Source: an uncultured Thermomicrobiaceae bacterium (lineage in GTDB: Bacteria; Chloroflexota; Chloroflexia; Thermomicrobiales; Thermomicrobiaceae). From it: a stretch of DNA of 64,000 bases. Shown piece after piece: positions 35,155-43,965 of the stretch. Where the stretch lies: assembly GCA_938082375.1 (NCBI GenBank), contig CALKCJ010000007.1:124001-188000 (forward strand), in the 5' to 3' direction. The position numbers and the translations under genes were made by a program. How positions within the stretch are numbered: the stretch's first letter is position 1; the number at the start of each line of letters is the position of its first letter. The notes beneath the pieces are model-generated. The model did not search any database. It was not told the DNA's origin and was given only the letters and a program-made list of their open reading frames with translations.

Positions 35155-35610
35155 CTACTTCCCGGCAAGCCAAGCACGGATCGACTCCGCGTGCTCCGGG
35201 TAGTGCCAGTACGTGCTCTCCGCGACCAACACCCAAACCGGGCGACCATCGGTCCAGGGGAACCGGTCCAACGCTGCCAACGCGTCCTCCGGCAGCGCCT
35301 CGATCGCCTCGAGCAACTGCCGGTAGACCTCTCGCTCCTCAGCCAGCATCTGATCCAGCGGGCGGTCACGGTAAGCGCGGAAGACGCGCTGGTTGATCTC
35401 GTCGACTTCGCCCTCGAGGCCACGGTTGCCGGTGCGTAGGCCATCGAGCACGCTGCGCTCCCAGAAGCCGACGTGCGCCACCATGTCCTTGACCGACCAG
35501 TCACCAGTGACTCCCGACTCGGTCAGGCACTCCGGGGCAATCCCGGCCAGAAGCCCTTCCCACTCGGCACGAGCGGCGCGAATGCGCTCGAGCAACCCAG
35601 CCTTGGTCAC
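35155..35610 (-). CDS. DinB/ClbS-family protein
   Basis: A 151-residue four-helix protein of the DinB/DfsB/ClbS superfamily. TGDWSVKDMVAHVGFWERSV holds the first metal-type His (His in AHVGFWE), and TYWHYPEHAESIRAWL the second His-rich region. Relatives are thiol-dependent S-transferases or cyclopropane hydrolases (ClbS). I chose the GTG start with AAGGGA 8 bp upstream; ATG 35634 is an alternative. Confidence 0.8.
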   Translation of the reverse strand: MTKAGLLERIRAARAEWEGLLAGIAPECLTESGVTGDWSVKDMVAHVGFWERSVLDGLRTGNRGLEGEVDEINQRVFRAYRDRPLDQMLAEEREVYRQLLEAIEALPEDALAALDRFPWTDGRPVWVLVAESTYWHYPEHAESIRAWLAGK

Positions 35611-35782
35611 GACATCATCCCTTGTCGTCCCCATCCAACCCGGCCTGCAGCCGGGCAACTGGAACCCGGCTCGCAGACAGCGCCAACCGCCCCCCTGGAC
35701 GACCAGTCCATCCCATTGTCGACGGCGCTACCACTGTTCACACCATAACGCCGGTTATGCGGCCTGTCAAGCAAGCACACAC

Positions 35783-35832
35783 TTGACGGACGGGGCGCTG
35801 TGCGGTAGTGTATATGCGAGAATTCGAATATA
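35783..35832 (+). promoter_or_regulatory. arsR promoter and operator
   Basis: TTGACG (35783-35788), 17-bp spacer, TAGTGT (35806-35811). Right after it lies an imperfect palindrome, TATATGCGA-GAAT-TCGAATATA (35811-35832), the AT-rich form usual for ArsR/SmtB operators and well placed to cover the start site. Confidence 0.65.
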
Positions 35833-35854
35833 CGTATGGAGCGGAGGAACCGGG

Positions 35855-36193
35855 TTGATCGATCTCGAGCGCAAGCGCGAGCTGTACCGGCTTCAGGCTG
35901 AACTCTGCCAGACTCTGGCCGACCCCACCCGCCTCGAGCTGCTCGAGTTGCTCGGCGAGGGGCCACGGCCGGTCAAGGATCTGGTACGAGCCACCGGGCA
36001 ACGCCAGGCCAAGGTCAGCCAGCACCTGGCGGTGATGCGGCAACGTGGGATGGTGGTGGCTGAGCGGGTGGGGACAGAAGTGCACTACTCGCTCGCCGAT
36101 CCCCGGATCCTTGACGCGTGCCACATCACCCGCCAGATGCTGATCGACCGGTTGCGCCGGCAGCATGCGCTGGCAGTCGTCGGAGGGGAGTGA
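35855..36193 (+). CDS. ArsR/SmtB-family transcriptional regulator
   Basis: A 112-residue winged-helix repressor. [16 protein letters not shown] is helix 2-3, [23 protein letters not shown] is the recognition helix. Two Cys, C18 and C89 (DPRILDACH), are candidate sensors for metal, sulfide or persulfide; their spacing differs from that of SqrR/BigR. Start is TTG after GGAGGAA; the overlapping ATG at 35836 is in another frame. It heads an operon of sulfur-handling genes and probably represses it through the operator at 35811-35832. Confidence 0.85.
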   Translation: MIDLERKRELYRLQAELCQTLADPTRLELLELLGEGPRPVKDLVRATGQRQAKVSQHLAVMRQRGMVVAERVGTEVHYSLADPRILDACHITRQMLIDRLRRQHALAVVGGE

Positions 36194-36201
36194 GAGGAGC
36201 G

Positions 36202-36405
36202 ATGCCGATCTACGAGTACCGCTGCGAGGCCTGTGGGGAGCGGTTCGAAAAGCTCGTGCGCAGTGTTCGATCGGACGAGCCGGTCGTCTGTCCACGGTGC
36301 GGCGCAGTGGAGGCGCGGAAGCAGTTTTCGGCTTTCAGCGCCCTGGGGCTCGAGCGAGCGGCCAGCGGCGGATCGTACTGCGCACCGGGACGGGGCTCCG
36401 GCTGA
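36202..36405 (+). CDS. FmdB-type zinc-ribbon protein
   Basis: A 67-residue protein with the FmdB N-terminus [18 protein letters not shown] and the zinc-binding pairs CEAC (8-11) and CPRC (30-33). The C-terminal half is flexible. Often found near regulators or amidases; role unknown. It starts 8 bp after the ArsR stop. Confidence 0.85.
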   Translation: MPIYEYRCEACGERFEKLVRSVRSDEPVVCPRCGAVEARKQFSAFSALGLERAASGGSYCAPGRGSG

Positions 36406-36493
36406 GCCATCGGCTGAGCGGGCCGTCGGCCTGCCGCGACGAGGTGGGCAAATCGTATGGAGTGGACAGCACTTGCTGATTGGAGGCGATGCG

Positions 36494-36901
36494 ATGGTGA
36501 GCTATGGCTTCAGCGTCACGCTCGACCAGCCGTTCGACCAGGTCGTCGAGCGGGTGAGAGAGCAACTCAAGACTGAAGGATTCGGCGTGCTTACCGAGAT
36601 CGATGTCCAGCGAACCTTGCGGGAGAAGCTGGGACAGGAGATGGAGCGATACCTGATCCTCGGCGCCTGCAACCCGCACCTGGCCCATCAGGCACTCGAC
36701 CATGAACGCGAGATCGGGCTACTTCTCCCCTGCAACGTCGTCGTGCGGGAAGTCGATGGCCACACATGGGTCGGCATCGCCGACCCACAGGCAATGCTGT
36801 CGGTGAGTGGCAATCCGGCGCTGGACGAGCTGGCGACGGAGGCCAAGACACGGCTGCAGCGGGTCATCGACTCACTCGCTCGTCAGCGGGCGGAGGCATA
36901 G
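36494..36901 (+). CDS. DUF302 protein
   Basis: A 135-residue DUF302 protein. The pattern SVTLDQPFDQVVERVREQLKTEGFGVLTEID, then REKLGQEMERYLILGACNPHLAHQAL and GLLLPCNVVVRE, is typical. The Cys in GACNP and in LPCNV are conserved in the family; DUF302 proteins frequently sit in sulfur and redox operons. GGAGG precedes the ATG. It abuts the MBL-rhodanese gene (1 bp apart). Confidence 0.87.
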   Translation: MVSYGFSVTLDQPFDQVVERVREQLKTEGFGVLTEIDVQRTLREKLGQEMERYLILGACNPHLAHQALDHEREIGLLLPCNVVVREVDGHTWVGIADPQAMLSVSGNPALDELATEAKTRLQRVIDSLARQRAEA

Positions 36902-36902
36902 G

Positions 36903-38300
36903 ATGTTCTTCCAGCAGATCCTCCGAGACGATATCGGCTGCGCCGCCTACCTGGTTGGATCGAACCAGGCTGCTGTCGCTGCAGTCGTCGATCCGCGTAT
37001 CGACATGGTCGACGAGATTCTCGAGATCGCCGAGCGCGAGGGGTTGCGTATCCGCTACATCGTCGAGACGCACAACCACGCCGACCACGTCTCCGGGCAT
37101 CACCAGCTTGCCGCGCGCACCGGCGCCACCATCGCGGTACATGCGTTGGCCGGAGCGGCCTACCCTCACCTTCCCCTCGAGGATGGCGACGAGCTCGAGT
37201 TGGGCGAGGTCATCCTGCGGATTATCCACACGCCCGGTCACCGGCCCGAACACATCGTTGTGGCGGTGATCGATCGCTCGCGCGGCCCGGAACCGTGGTT
37301 GCTGCTGACCGGCGACTCGCTCTTTATCGGGGACGTGGCGCGACCCGACCTGGCCGTCGACGGCGCCGAGGGCGCCAGCGCGCTCTTCGACAGCCTGCAC
37401 CAGCGGCTACTCTCCCTCCCGGAAGGGACAATGGTCTATCCCGGTCATGTCTCCGGCTCACTCTGTGGCCGAGTCGACAACCGGATGACCAGCACCACGC
37501 TCGGTTTCGAACGCCGATACAACCCAGCCCTCTCGATTGTCGACCGCCACCTGTTCGTCACCTACATGAACGAGGGGCTACCGGAGCGGCCACCGAACAT
37601 GGCGCGCATCGTGGAGCTTAACCGCGGCGCCGAACCGCCGCGGATACCGGAGGCGAAGCCGCTCTCCCCGGAAATCGTCCGGGGGCTGATCGAGCAGGCT
37701 GGCGCGGTCGTGCTCGACACGCGTTCACCGGGCGAGTTCGCCGCTGGGCACGTGTCAGGAGCTGTCTCGGTACCGCTGTTTGGCGGGCAGTTCCAGAACC
37801 GCGTCGGTCTAGTGATCCCTGCCGACTCACCACTGGTCCTGGTCAGTGCCTCCGACGAAGAAGCCAAGCGAGCGACACGCGCGCTTGCGGTCATCGGCTA
37901 CGACCAGGTGGCCGGGTATCTCGCTGGCGGGATGGACGCCTGGGAAAGACAGGGGTACGACGACGTCAGCCTACCGGTCTTGACCGTGCGCGAACTGTGG
38001 GAGCGGGTGAACCGCGAGCCGTCGTTCCAAGTCCTCGATGTGCGAGAAGCGATCGAATGGTCTGCAGGCCATATCGCTGGTGCTATACACCTGCCGTATT
38101 ACCGAGTTCCCCAGCAGGAGGTGCCGCTCGATCCAAACCGACCTCTGGCCGTGATTTGCGCGGGTGGCACGCGCAGCTCGATCGCGGCCAGCCTCTTGCA
38201 GGCGCGCGGCTGGACGCAGATCTTCACCGTACCTGGCGGTGTGACCGCCTGGAAGGCAGCCGGCCTGCCGCTGGTGAGCGAGCCGGTACTCGCTCGGTGA
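36903..38300 (+). CDS. Metallo-beta-lactamase/rhodanese fusion (persulfide dioxygenase-like)
   Basis: A 465-residue protein. The MBL domain (1-260) has ETHNHADH (His57, His59, Asp61, His62), TPGHRPEH and LTGDSLFIGD, as in persulfide dioxygenases (ETHE1-like), which oxidise glutathione persulfide to sulfite. Two rhodanese domains follow. The first (about 270-365) has VLVSASDEEAKR with Ser where the catalytic Cys normally lies, so it is inactive; the second (about 370-465) has an active-type loop CAGGTRSS. It is likely to detoxify sulfide or persulfide. Confidence 0.88.
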   Translation: MFFQQILRDDIGCAAYLVGSNQAAVAAVVDPRIDMVDEILEIAEREGLRIRYIVETHNHADHVSGHHQLAARTGATIAVHALAGAAYPHLPLEDGDELELGEVILRIIHTPGHRPEHIVVAVIDRSRGPEPWLLLTGDSLFIGDVARPDLAVDGAEGASALFDSLHQRLLSLPEGTMVYPGHVSGSLCGRVDNRMTSTTLGFERRYNPALSIVDRHLFVTYMNEGLPERPPNMARIVELNRGAEPPRIPEAKPLSPEIVRGLIEQAGAVVLDTRSPGEFAAGHVSGAVSVPLFGGQFQNRVGLVIPADSPLVLVSASDEEAKRATRALAVIGYDQVAGYLAGGMDAWERQGYDDVSLPVLTVRELWERVNREPSFQVLDVREAIEWSAGHIAGAIHLPYYRVPQQEVPLDPNRPLAVICAGGTRSSIAASLLQARGWTQIFTVPGGVTAWKAAGLPLVSEPVLAR

Positions 38301-38326
38301 GGGTGTGGAGCTAGGGGGTAGCGTGC

Positions 38327-38662
38327 ATGATCCTACGCCGACTTCTCGTCGGCCCGGCGGTGCCCGAGGTCACCCCGGAGGAGGCACTGCGCCGGCAACA
38401 AGCAGGCGCGTTGATCGTCGATGTCCGGGAACCGCACGAGTGGCGCGCCGGCCATATCCCGGGCGCGGTGCACATCCCGCTCGACCAGTTGGCCGCTCGC
38501 CTCGGCGAACTCGATACTGAGCGGGACATCATCCTGGTCTGCCGCAGCGGTAACCGGAGTGCCTACGCGACGGCGTTACTCGGGAAGGCCGGCTTCAGCA
38601 AGGTCTATAACCTCATCGGAGGGATCATCGCCTGGGCACGGCACGGCCTACCGCTCACCTGA
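38327..38662 (+). CDS. Single-domain rhodanese
   Basis: A 111-residue rhodanese with the active-site loop CRSGNRS at about residues 77-83 and DVREPHEWRAGHIPGAVHIP, the normal Asp-Arg signature. It transfers sulfane sulfur. It follows the MBL-rhodanese by 26 bp in the same operon. Confidence 0.9.
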   Translation: MILRRLLVGPAVPEVTPEEALRRQQAGALIVDVREPHEWRAGHIPGAVHIPLDQLAARLGELDTERDIILVCRSGNRSAYATALLGKAGFSKVYNLIGGIIAWARHGLPLT

Positions 38663-38915
38663 GGCCATCCGGGTCGCGTCGCTGCCTTACCGTACGATTG
38701 ACGAAACCGAGAGCAGGGGGGCGAGCGTACGGCTCGCCCTCGTCACGTCTGGCAGCGGGCCACGCAACACGCTTTCGGTGCGCTCCTGCCTTCGATCCGG
38801 TCGCCAGAATGCACTCAGAGCGGCACGCACTCGCTCGCCCGGTTGGCTGGCCTGGCCCGCTGTGGGAGAATCGAGGCCGACCTACAGTGCCCTATCGAGC
38901 CGAGAGGGGAAAACG

Positions 38916-39959
38916 ATGGCCGGTCACGCGATGCATCGCCCCGATGAGCCAGTCGTCCGTATGCTGGTACCACGCCTCTACGGAGGCGTCCCCACGCTGT
39001 TCGGCGCGAAGCTGGCTGAGACGCCCGAGGATCTCCGCGGCGCCGACGTCGCTTTTCTCGGCATCCCCTGGCGAGCACCCACCCCGGACTCCCGTACCGG
39101 CAGCATGGCAGCCAACTACGAGGGGACAGCGCTCACACCGTCGCAGTTTCGCGTCAACGCGATCCGCTACGGTGGGTATCTGCCCGAGCTCGATCTCGAC
39201 GTCTTCCAGCACCTGCGGCTGGTCGACTGCGGCGATGTGGACGTCTCACACGATATGCGGCGGACGCTCGACACCGTCGAGCAAAAGATCGCGACGCTGC
39301 TCCAGGCTGGCTGCATCCCGATCACGCTGGGCGGAAATGCTGGCCCCAGCACCTACCCGGTGATCAAGGCCATCGCCACCAGAGCCGGTGGGCCCGTCGC
39401 GGTGCTCAACCTGGACGCACACGCCGACAACGAGCGGGGTGAGTGGGAAGAGGACGATCCCCGCGAGCCGCGCTGGGCCTCCAGCTGGGTGTGGCGCGTC
39501 CTCGGGCTGCCGGGCGTCGATCCGTCCCGCTTCTACCATGTCGGCCTGCGCGGGCCGCTCAACGATCGCGACACGTTCACGCGCTTCCAGGAGCGCGGTG
39601 TCCCGCGCGAGCATGTCTACACCTACCGGGAACTCAAGCGAGCCCGGCGGGTCGGCTTCGACGAGTGGGCGGAGGAGCTGGCCCACCAGATCGCTGACGG
39701 CGCTTCAAAGGTCTGGATCGCCCTCGATCCCGATGTACTGGATCTCAGCTCGAACCCAGACTTCGGTGACGACCCGCTCGGTCCCAGCGCCGCGGAGGTG
39801 ATCGAGCTGGTCTATCAGACGGCCCGAGCGGCGGGGCGAGAAAAGTTCGCCGGGCTGGCCCTGATGGCCGTGCCCTACACCGCACAGACCCTGCACCATA
39901 TCTGCGTCTATGTCCTGCTCTACGCGCTGGCCGGCATGCTCTCCAGCCCAGCCGCGTGA
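38916..39959 (+). CDS. Arginase/agmatinase-fold protein with altered metal site
   Basis: A 347-residue ureohydrolase-family protein. Metal motif 2 is present (NLDAHADN) and motif 3 partly (ALDPDVLD), but motif 1, normally GGDHS, is GGNAGPS, so the His ligand of the first Mn is lacking. Activity on arginine or agmatine is therefore doubtful; a different substrate or a single-metal site is possible. ATG after GAGAGGGGA. An ORF extends upstream in frame without family similarity. The preceding 250 bp hold no clear promoter. Confidence 0.82.
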   Translation: MAGHAMHRPDEPVVRMLVPRLYGGVPTLFGAKLAETPEDLRGADVAFLGIPWRAPTPDSRTGSMAANYEGTALTPSQFRVNAIRYGGYLPELDLDVFQHLRLVDCGDVDVSHDMRRTLDTVEQKIATLLQAGCIPITLGGNAGPSTYPVIKAIATRAGGPVAVLNLDAHADNERGEWEEDDPREPRWASSWVWRVLGLPGVDPSRFYHVGLRGPLNDRDTFTRFQERGVPREHVYTYRELKRARRVGFDEWAEELAHQIADGASKVWIALDPDVLDLSSNPDFGDDPLGPSAAEVIELVYQTARAAGREKFAGLALMAVPYTAQTLHHICVYVLLYALAGMLSSPAA

Positions 39960-39975
39960 GCATGGCCAAGGCACC

Positions 39976-42525
39976 ATGGCGAGACCACCCCTCCACCGCA
40001 GCCTGCCCGGACAGCGATCCGCCCCCTCGCCGCAGCGAGGCGGCCGGCTGTGGCCGGCATTGAGCCGGTTCCGACACAGCTCGTCCACGCTCCTCGACCT
40101 GGGGTTCCTGGCCGGCTTCTGGCTCGTCTACTTCTGGCCGTTGCTGGTCAAACGGGAATACCTGATCCCCTACGACATCATCGAGCAGCACTATATGTTT
40201 CAAGCCTTCGTCCATCGCTCGCTGGTGAGCGGCCAGCCGCCCTGGTGGGCTCCGCATATCCTCGGCGGCTACCCGCTCTTCGCTGACCCGCTCGCTATGC
40301 TGTTCTACCCACCGGCAGTGCTGATGCATGTGCTGGCCTGGCGCGAGACGCTGCTGCCCTACCTCTACCTCGAGTGGCTCGCCGCGCTGCACTATCTCTG
40401 GGCCGCAGCCGGCACCTACCTGCTGGCGCGCTCGCTGGCCGGCTCGCGTGCTGGCGCCATCCTGGCGGCGCTCACTTACGCGTTCGGCGCCTTCTTCGCC
40501 ATGCACCTTCCGCACCTGAGCGCAGTGGCCGGGCTGAGCTGGCTGCCGTGGATCCTGCTGGCCTTCCGGCGGGCACTGTGCGAGCGGAGTCCGCTCTGGG
40601 TCGGGCTGGCGGCGCTCGCCTTCGGGCTGATGGCATTGGCTGGCCACGCGCTGACGATGCTCCAGATCGGCTACCTGCTCGTGGTGATCACGTTCGTGAT
40701 TGCCTGGGACCAGCGCGCTACACATTCACCCCGCGACGCTGCTCCGCACCTGCGCGACCTCGACCAGGCAAGACAGCCAGGCTCTCTTCGTCGCGTTGCA
40801 TTACTCGCCCGGGGAGCATGGCCGCAACTGACTACCGTGCGCGCGGCGGGAATACCCCTGCTCATCGGCATGGTCACGCTCGCGCTTGGGGCTGGGCTGG
40901 CCATGATCCAGCTCCTGCCCTCCTGGGAGCTGGGCGCCCAGACTGAGCGCGCGAACTTCCCCTACGAGGAGGCGGTCGTCTCGTCGATCCAGCCGCACTG
41001 GGTTCTGACGCTCGCGCTCCCCAACTTCTTCGCGGCCGAGGGCCCGGCCCCGTACTGGGGCTCCGGTGACCCAGCCGAGACCAACCTCTACGCCGGGCTC
41101 CTGCCGCTCTTCCTCGCTCCGTTGGGGGTGCTGCGAGCTGCACAGGGACAACGACGTATCACTCTTCTGCTGCTTGCCGGGGCCGTGCTGGCGCTCGTGT
41201 TGGCTTTCGGAGAGCACACCTGGCTCTACCGGATCGCCTACGACTTCCTGCCGGGTATGGATCGCGTCCGGCGGCCGGCCAACTCTATTGCCCTGCTCCA
41301 CTTCGCGCTGGCGCTGTTAGCCGCCTATGGGGTGAAAGCGCTCGAGCGCGAGCCGGCCAGCGGTGAGAACAGCCAGCTGTTCCTCCGCTGGCTGCGCTGG
41401 GCGCTGCTGCTCGTGCTCGGTCTGCTTGTTCTGGGGGCCCTGCTCCTGGCCCGATCAGCCAACAGCCCAAGCCAGCCGGTCATGCAGGGGATCGTCGACG
41501 GCGTGGTCATGGCCGGCCTGGTGCTGCTGGTGACCTATTGCGTCACGCTCGCGCGTGTCCGCTGGCACGCGCCTCTCGGCCTGTTTCTCGTGCTCCTGGT
41601 TGGCATCGCGGCGTTCGATCTCGCGACGGCAACCGCCCATGCGACCTACAAGCACCACCGCATGCGGCCCGACTCCTACATCGGTCTCGATTGGGCAGGA
41701 GATCCCGGCTCGCCGGTGGTGCGGCTCCTGCTCGCCGCGCAGCAAGGTGCTCTCCCCGAGCGGTACCGCGTCCTGCCGAAGCAGGCCGGCTCGATCTGGG
41801 AGAACGGCCCCTTGGTCTGGGGAATCGATAGCGCCTGGGGCTACAGCGTGCTCTGGCCGGTCTACTACCGGGAACTGTTCGACGCGGCGACGGAGGACGT
41901 GAATTCACCGGTGTTCGATCTGCTCAACGTGCGCTACCTGCTGACGCCAGGGCCGATCGAGGATATCTTCCCCGGCGCCGGCTCGGACAAGTTCGCAGCG
42001 ATCCACCAGGGATCACCGTGGGTCTATGAGAACCGGTCGGCCGGCCCGCGCGTCTGGATCGCCCGGCGGGCAGTGCTGGTGCCTGACGGCGAACAGATCG
42101 CCTACCTGAAAGCGAACGCTGGGTCACTCCGAGACGTCGTGGTGCTGGATGAGGGGATACAGCTCCCGGCCTCAGCCAGTCGTGACCCAGGCTATGCACG
42201 CCCCGTTGGGAGCGTCGAGATCGTGCGCTACCAGAACACGCACGTGGTGATCCGAGCCAGCTTGGCACAGCCGGCCTTCGTCGTGCTCGGCGACACGTTC
42301 TACCCCGGATGGCGGGCATTGGTCGATGACGTGCCAACACCGGTCTACCGCGCGAATCACGCGTTCCGCACCGTCTGGGTGCCGCCCGGCGAGCACGTGA
42401 TCGAGGTCCACTTCGCCCCACCGGCGCTTCGCCTCGGCACGTCGCTGACGCTCCTGGCGCTACTAGCCGTCGCGGGTCTGCTCTCGCTCGGGTTCATCCA
42501 GCGGGACGGACGGAACGGTCGATAA
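39976..42525 (+). CDS. YfhO-like membrane protein
   Basis: An 849-residue protein with about 12-13 membrane helices (residues ~40-560) followed by a ~280-residue extracytoplasmic domain and a last helix. The N-terminal region (LVKREYLIPYDIIEQHYMF, PPWWAPHILGGYPLFADP, PNFFAAEGPAPYWG) is characteristic of the YfhO family, which is thought to be a GT-C-type glycosyltransferase acting on lipoteichoic acid or similar glycans. The C-terminal FVVLGDTFYPGWRALVDD is also conserved. It follows the arginase-like gene by 16 bp and may be co-transcribed. Confidence 0.85.
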   Translation: MARPPLHRSLPGQRSAPSPQRGGRLWPALSRFRHSSSTLLDLGFLAGFWLVYFWPLLVKREYLIPYDIIEQHYMFQAFVHRSLVSGQPPWWAPHILGGYPLFADPLAMLFYPPAVLMHVLAWRETLLPYLYLEWLAALHYLWAAAGTYLLARSLAGSRAGAILAALTYAFGAFFAMHLPHLSAVAGLSWLPWILLAFRRALCERSPLWVGLAALAFGLMALAGHALTMLQIGYLLVVITFVIAWDQRATHSPRDAAPHLRDLDQARQPGSLRRVALLARGAWPQLTTVRAAGIPLLIGMVTLALGAGLAMIQLLPSWELGAQTERANFPYEEAVVSSIQPHWVLTLALPNFFAAEGPAPYWGSGDPAETNLYAGLLPLFLAPLGVLRAAQGQRRITLLLLAGAVLALVLAFGEHTWLYRIAYDFLPGMDRVRRPANSIALLHFALALLAAYGVKALEREPASGENSQLFLRWLRWALLLVLGLLVLGALLLARSANSPSQPVMQGIVDGVVMAGLVLLVTYCVTLARVRWHAPLGLFLVLLVGIAAFDLATATAHATYKHHRMRPDSYIGLDWAGDPGSPVVRLLLAAQQGALPERYRVLPKQAGSIWENGPLVWGIDSAWGYSVLWPVYYRELFDAATEDVNSPVFDLLNVRYLLTPGPIEDIFPGAGSDKFAAIHQGSPWVYENRSAGPRVWIARRAVLVPDGEQIAYLKANAGSLRDVVVLDEGIQLPASASRDPGYARPVGSVEIVRYQNTHVVIRASLAQPAFVVLGDTFYPGWRALVDDVPTPVYRANHAFRTVWVPPGEHVIEVHFAPPALRLGTSLTLLALLAVAGLLSLGFIQRDGRNGR

Positions 42526-42544
42526 CACGGTCAATAATTCGTCT

Positions 42545-42573
42545 TGACACAACGGAGCGCTCGTGTCAGAATC
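42545..42573 (+). promoter_or_regulatory. Promoter of the branched-chain amino-acid transport operon
   Basis: TTGACA (42545-42550), 17-bp spacer, CAGAAT (42568-42573). TGACAC (42546-42551) and GTGTCA (42564-42569) form an inverted repeat with a 12-bp gap. Confidence 0.55.
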
Positions 42574-42638
42574 GGTCATGCTTAGAGCGGCACGGCTGCC
42601 ACAGATGCTCTCACCAGGTCATTGAGGAGGAGGTCGGG

Positions 42639-43907
42639 ATGAGAGCTGGTCGCTTCATACCGGTCAGTTTGCTACTTGCCTTTATCCTGGTCGCGGGCAT
42701 CGCCTGCCAGCAGGCCGGAGCACCGGGGCCGACGCCAACGCCCGCAGCGCCAGCGTTCCAACCGCCGCAGGACGAGATCGGCGTCGTCGAGATCAAACCG
42801 GGCGAGCGGATCGTCCTGGCCGGGGCGCTGGTGATTGCCGGCCCCGATGCCTCGTTAGGGACAGACTCGATGCGCGGGATCGAGATCGCGATCGATGACC
42901 TCGGCGGTGAGCTGCTCGGCCACAAGATCGAACTCATCAAAGAAGATACCGGCTGCAACCCGGAGGGGGGCCAGTCGGCAGCCACCAAGCTTGCGGCGAA
43001 TGCAAAGCTCGTCGCGATCGTCGGCACCTCCTGCTCGTCCGAGGCGCGGGTGATGGCACCGGTGATCAACGACGCCGGAATGGTGATGGTCTCGCCCTCG
43101 AATACTGCGCCGGACCTGACTGACCCCGCAAAGCACGTCGAGGCCTACCTACGCACAGCTCACAACGACAAGGTGCAGGGCAAGGTGGCGGCGGAGTTCG
43201 CCTTCAATTTCCTGAAGGTGAAGAAGGCCGCGACTATTCACGACGGCAGCCTCTATGCCGAGCAGCTCGCCAACGTCTTTGCCGAGGAGTTCAAGAAGCT
43301 CGGCGGCGAGGTGGTGGCTCAGGAGGCGGTGGGGCCGGACGACACGGACATGCGGCCAGTGCTGACCCGGATCGCCACCCAGCAGCCGGAACTCATCTAC
43401 TACCCGATCTTCACCAAGGCCGGTGGCTTTGTGACCCGGCAGTCCAAGGAGATCCGCGGGTTGGAAAACACCAAGTTGATGGGAGCCGATGGCCTCTTCT
43501 CGCCAGACTTCGTCGAGGCGGCCGGTGAGGCGGCGGTGGGGATGTACCTGAGCAGCCCGGACGTGACCGCCTTCGCTGGAGGCTACCAGGACTTCGTGGC
43601 CAAGTACGAAAAGAAGTACGGCGAGAAGCCGATCTCGATCTTCCACGCACACGCCTACGACGCGACGATGATGATCGCCGAGGCGATCAAGAAGGTGGCG
43701 GTGCAGGGGCCGGACGGCACGCTCTACATCCCCCGGAAGGCGCTGCGCCGGGCACTCTACGAGACGAAGGACTTCCAGGGCCTGACCGGGAAGCTGACGT
43801 GCGACCCGAACGGCGACTGCGCCGACCCGAAGATCGCGGTCTACCAGATCGTCAGCGCGGATACGTCCGGCTGGCCAGATCAGGTCGTCAAGAAGGTGTA
43901 TCCATAG
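42639..43907 (+). CDS. livK: Branched-chain amino-acid ABC substrate-binding lipoprotein
   Basis: A 422-residue type-I periplasmic-binding protein (peripla_BP_6), anchored through Cys23 after the lipobox VAGIAC. IKPGERIVLAGALVIAGPDASLG, GTSCSSEARVMAPVI and SNTAPDLTDP are typical of LivJ/LivK. It binds branched-chain amino acids or related ligands and hands them to the LivHM permease. GAGGAGGAGG precedes the ATG. Confidence 0.9.
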   Translation: MRAGRFIPVSLLLAFILVAGIACQQAGAPGPTPTPAAPAFQPPQDEIGVVEIKPGERIVLAGALVIAGPDASLGTDSMRGIEIAIDDLGGELLGHKIELIKEDTGCNPEGGQSAATKLAANAKLVAIVGTSCSSEARVMAPVINDAGMVMVSPSNTAPDLTDPAKHVEAYLRTAHNDKVQGKVAAEFAFNFLKVKKAATIHDGSLYAEQLANVFAEEFKKLGGEVVAQEAVGPDDTDMRPVLTRIATQQPELIYYPIFTKAGGFVTRQSKEIRGLENTKLMGADGLFSPDFVEAAGEAAVGMYLSSPDVTAFAGGYQDFVAKYEKKYGEKPISIFHAHAYDATMMIAEAIKKVAVQGPDGTLYIPRKALRRALYETKDFQGLTGKLTCDPNGDCADPKIAVYQIVSADTSGWPDQVVKKVYP

Positions 43908-43922
43908 ACACGCGGCGAGAGA

Positions 43923-43962
43923 GGCAGCAGAATAAGGATTAGCATCCCCTCGTTTTGCTGCC
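43923..43962 (+). terminator. Hairpin between livK and livH (attenuator-like)
   Basis: GGCAGCA (43923-43929) pairs with TGCTGCC (43956-43962), extended by A-U/G-U pairs, with an inner GGAT/ATCC hairpin. Such a stem after a binding-protein gene often lowers downstream expression and raises binding-protein levels. Confidence 0.5.
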
Positions 43963-43965
43963 CTG

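Noticed and set aside
39910-39975. 22-codon N-terminal extension of the YfhO-like protein
   Set aside because: It overlaps the end of the arginase-like gene and lacks hydrophobic or conserved character; ATG 39976 is more likely.
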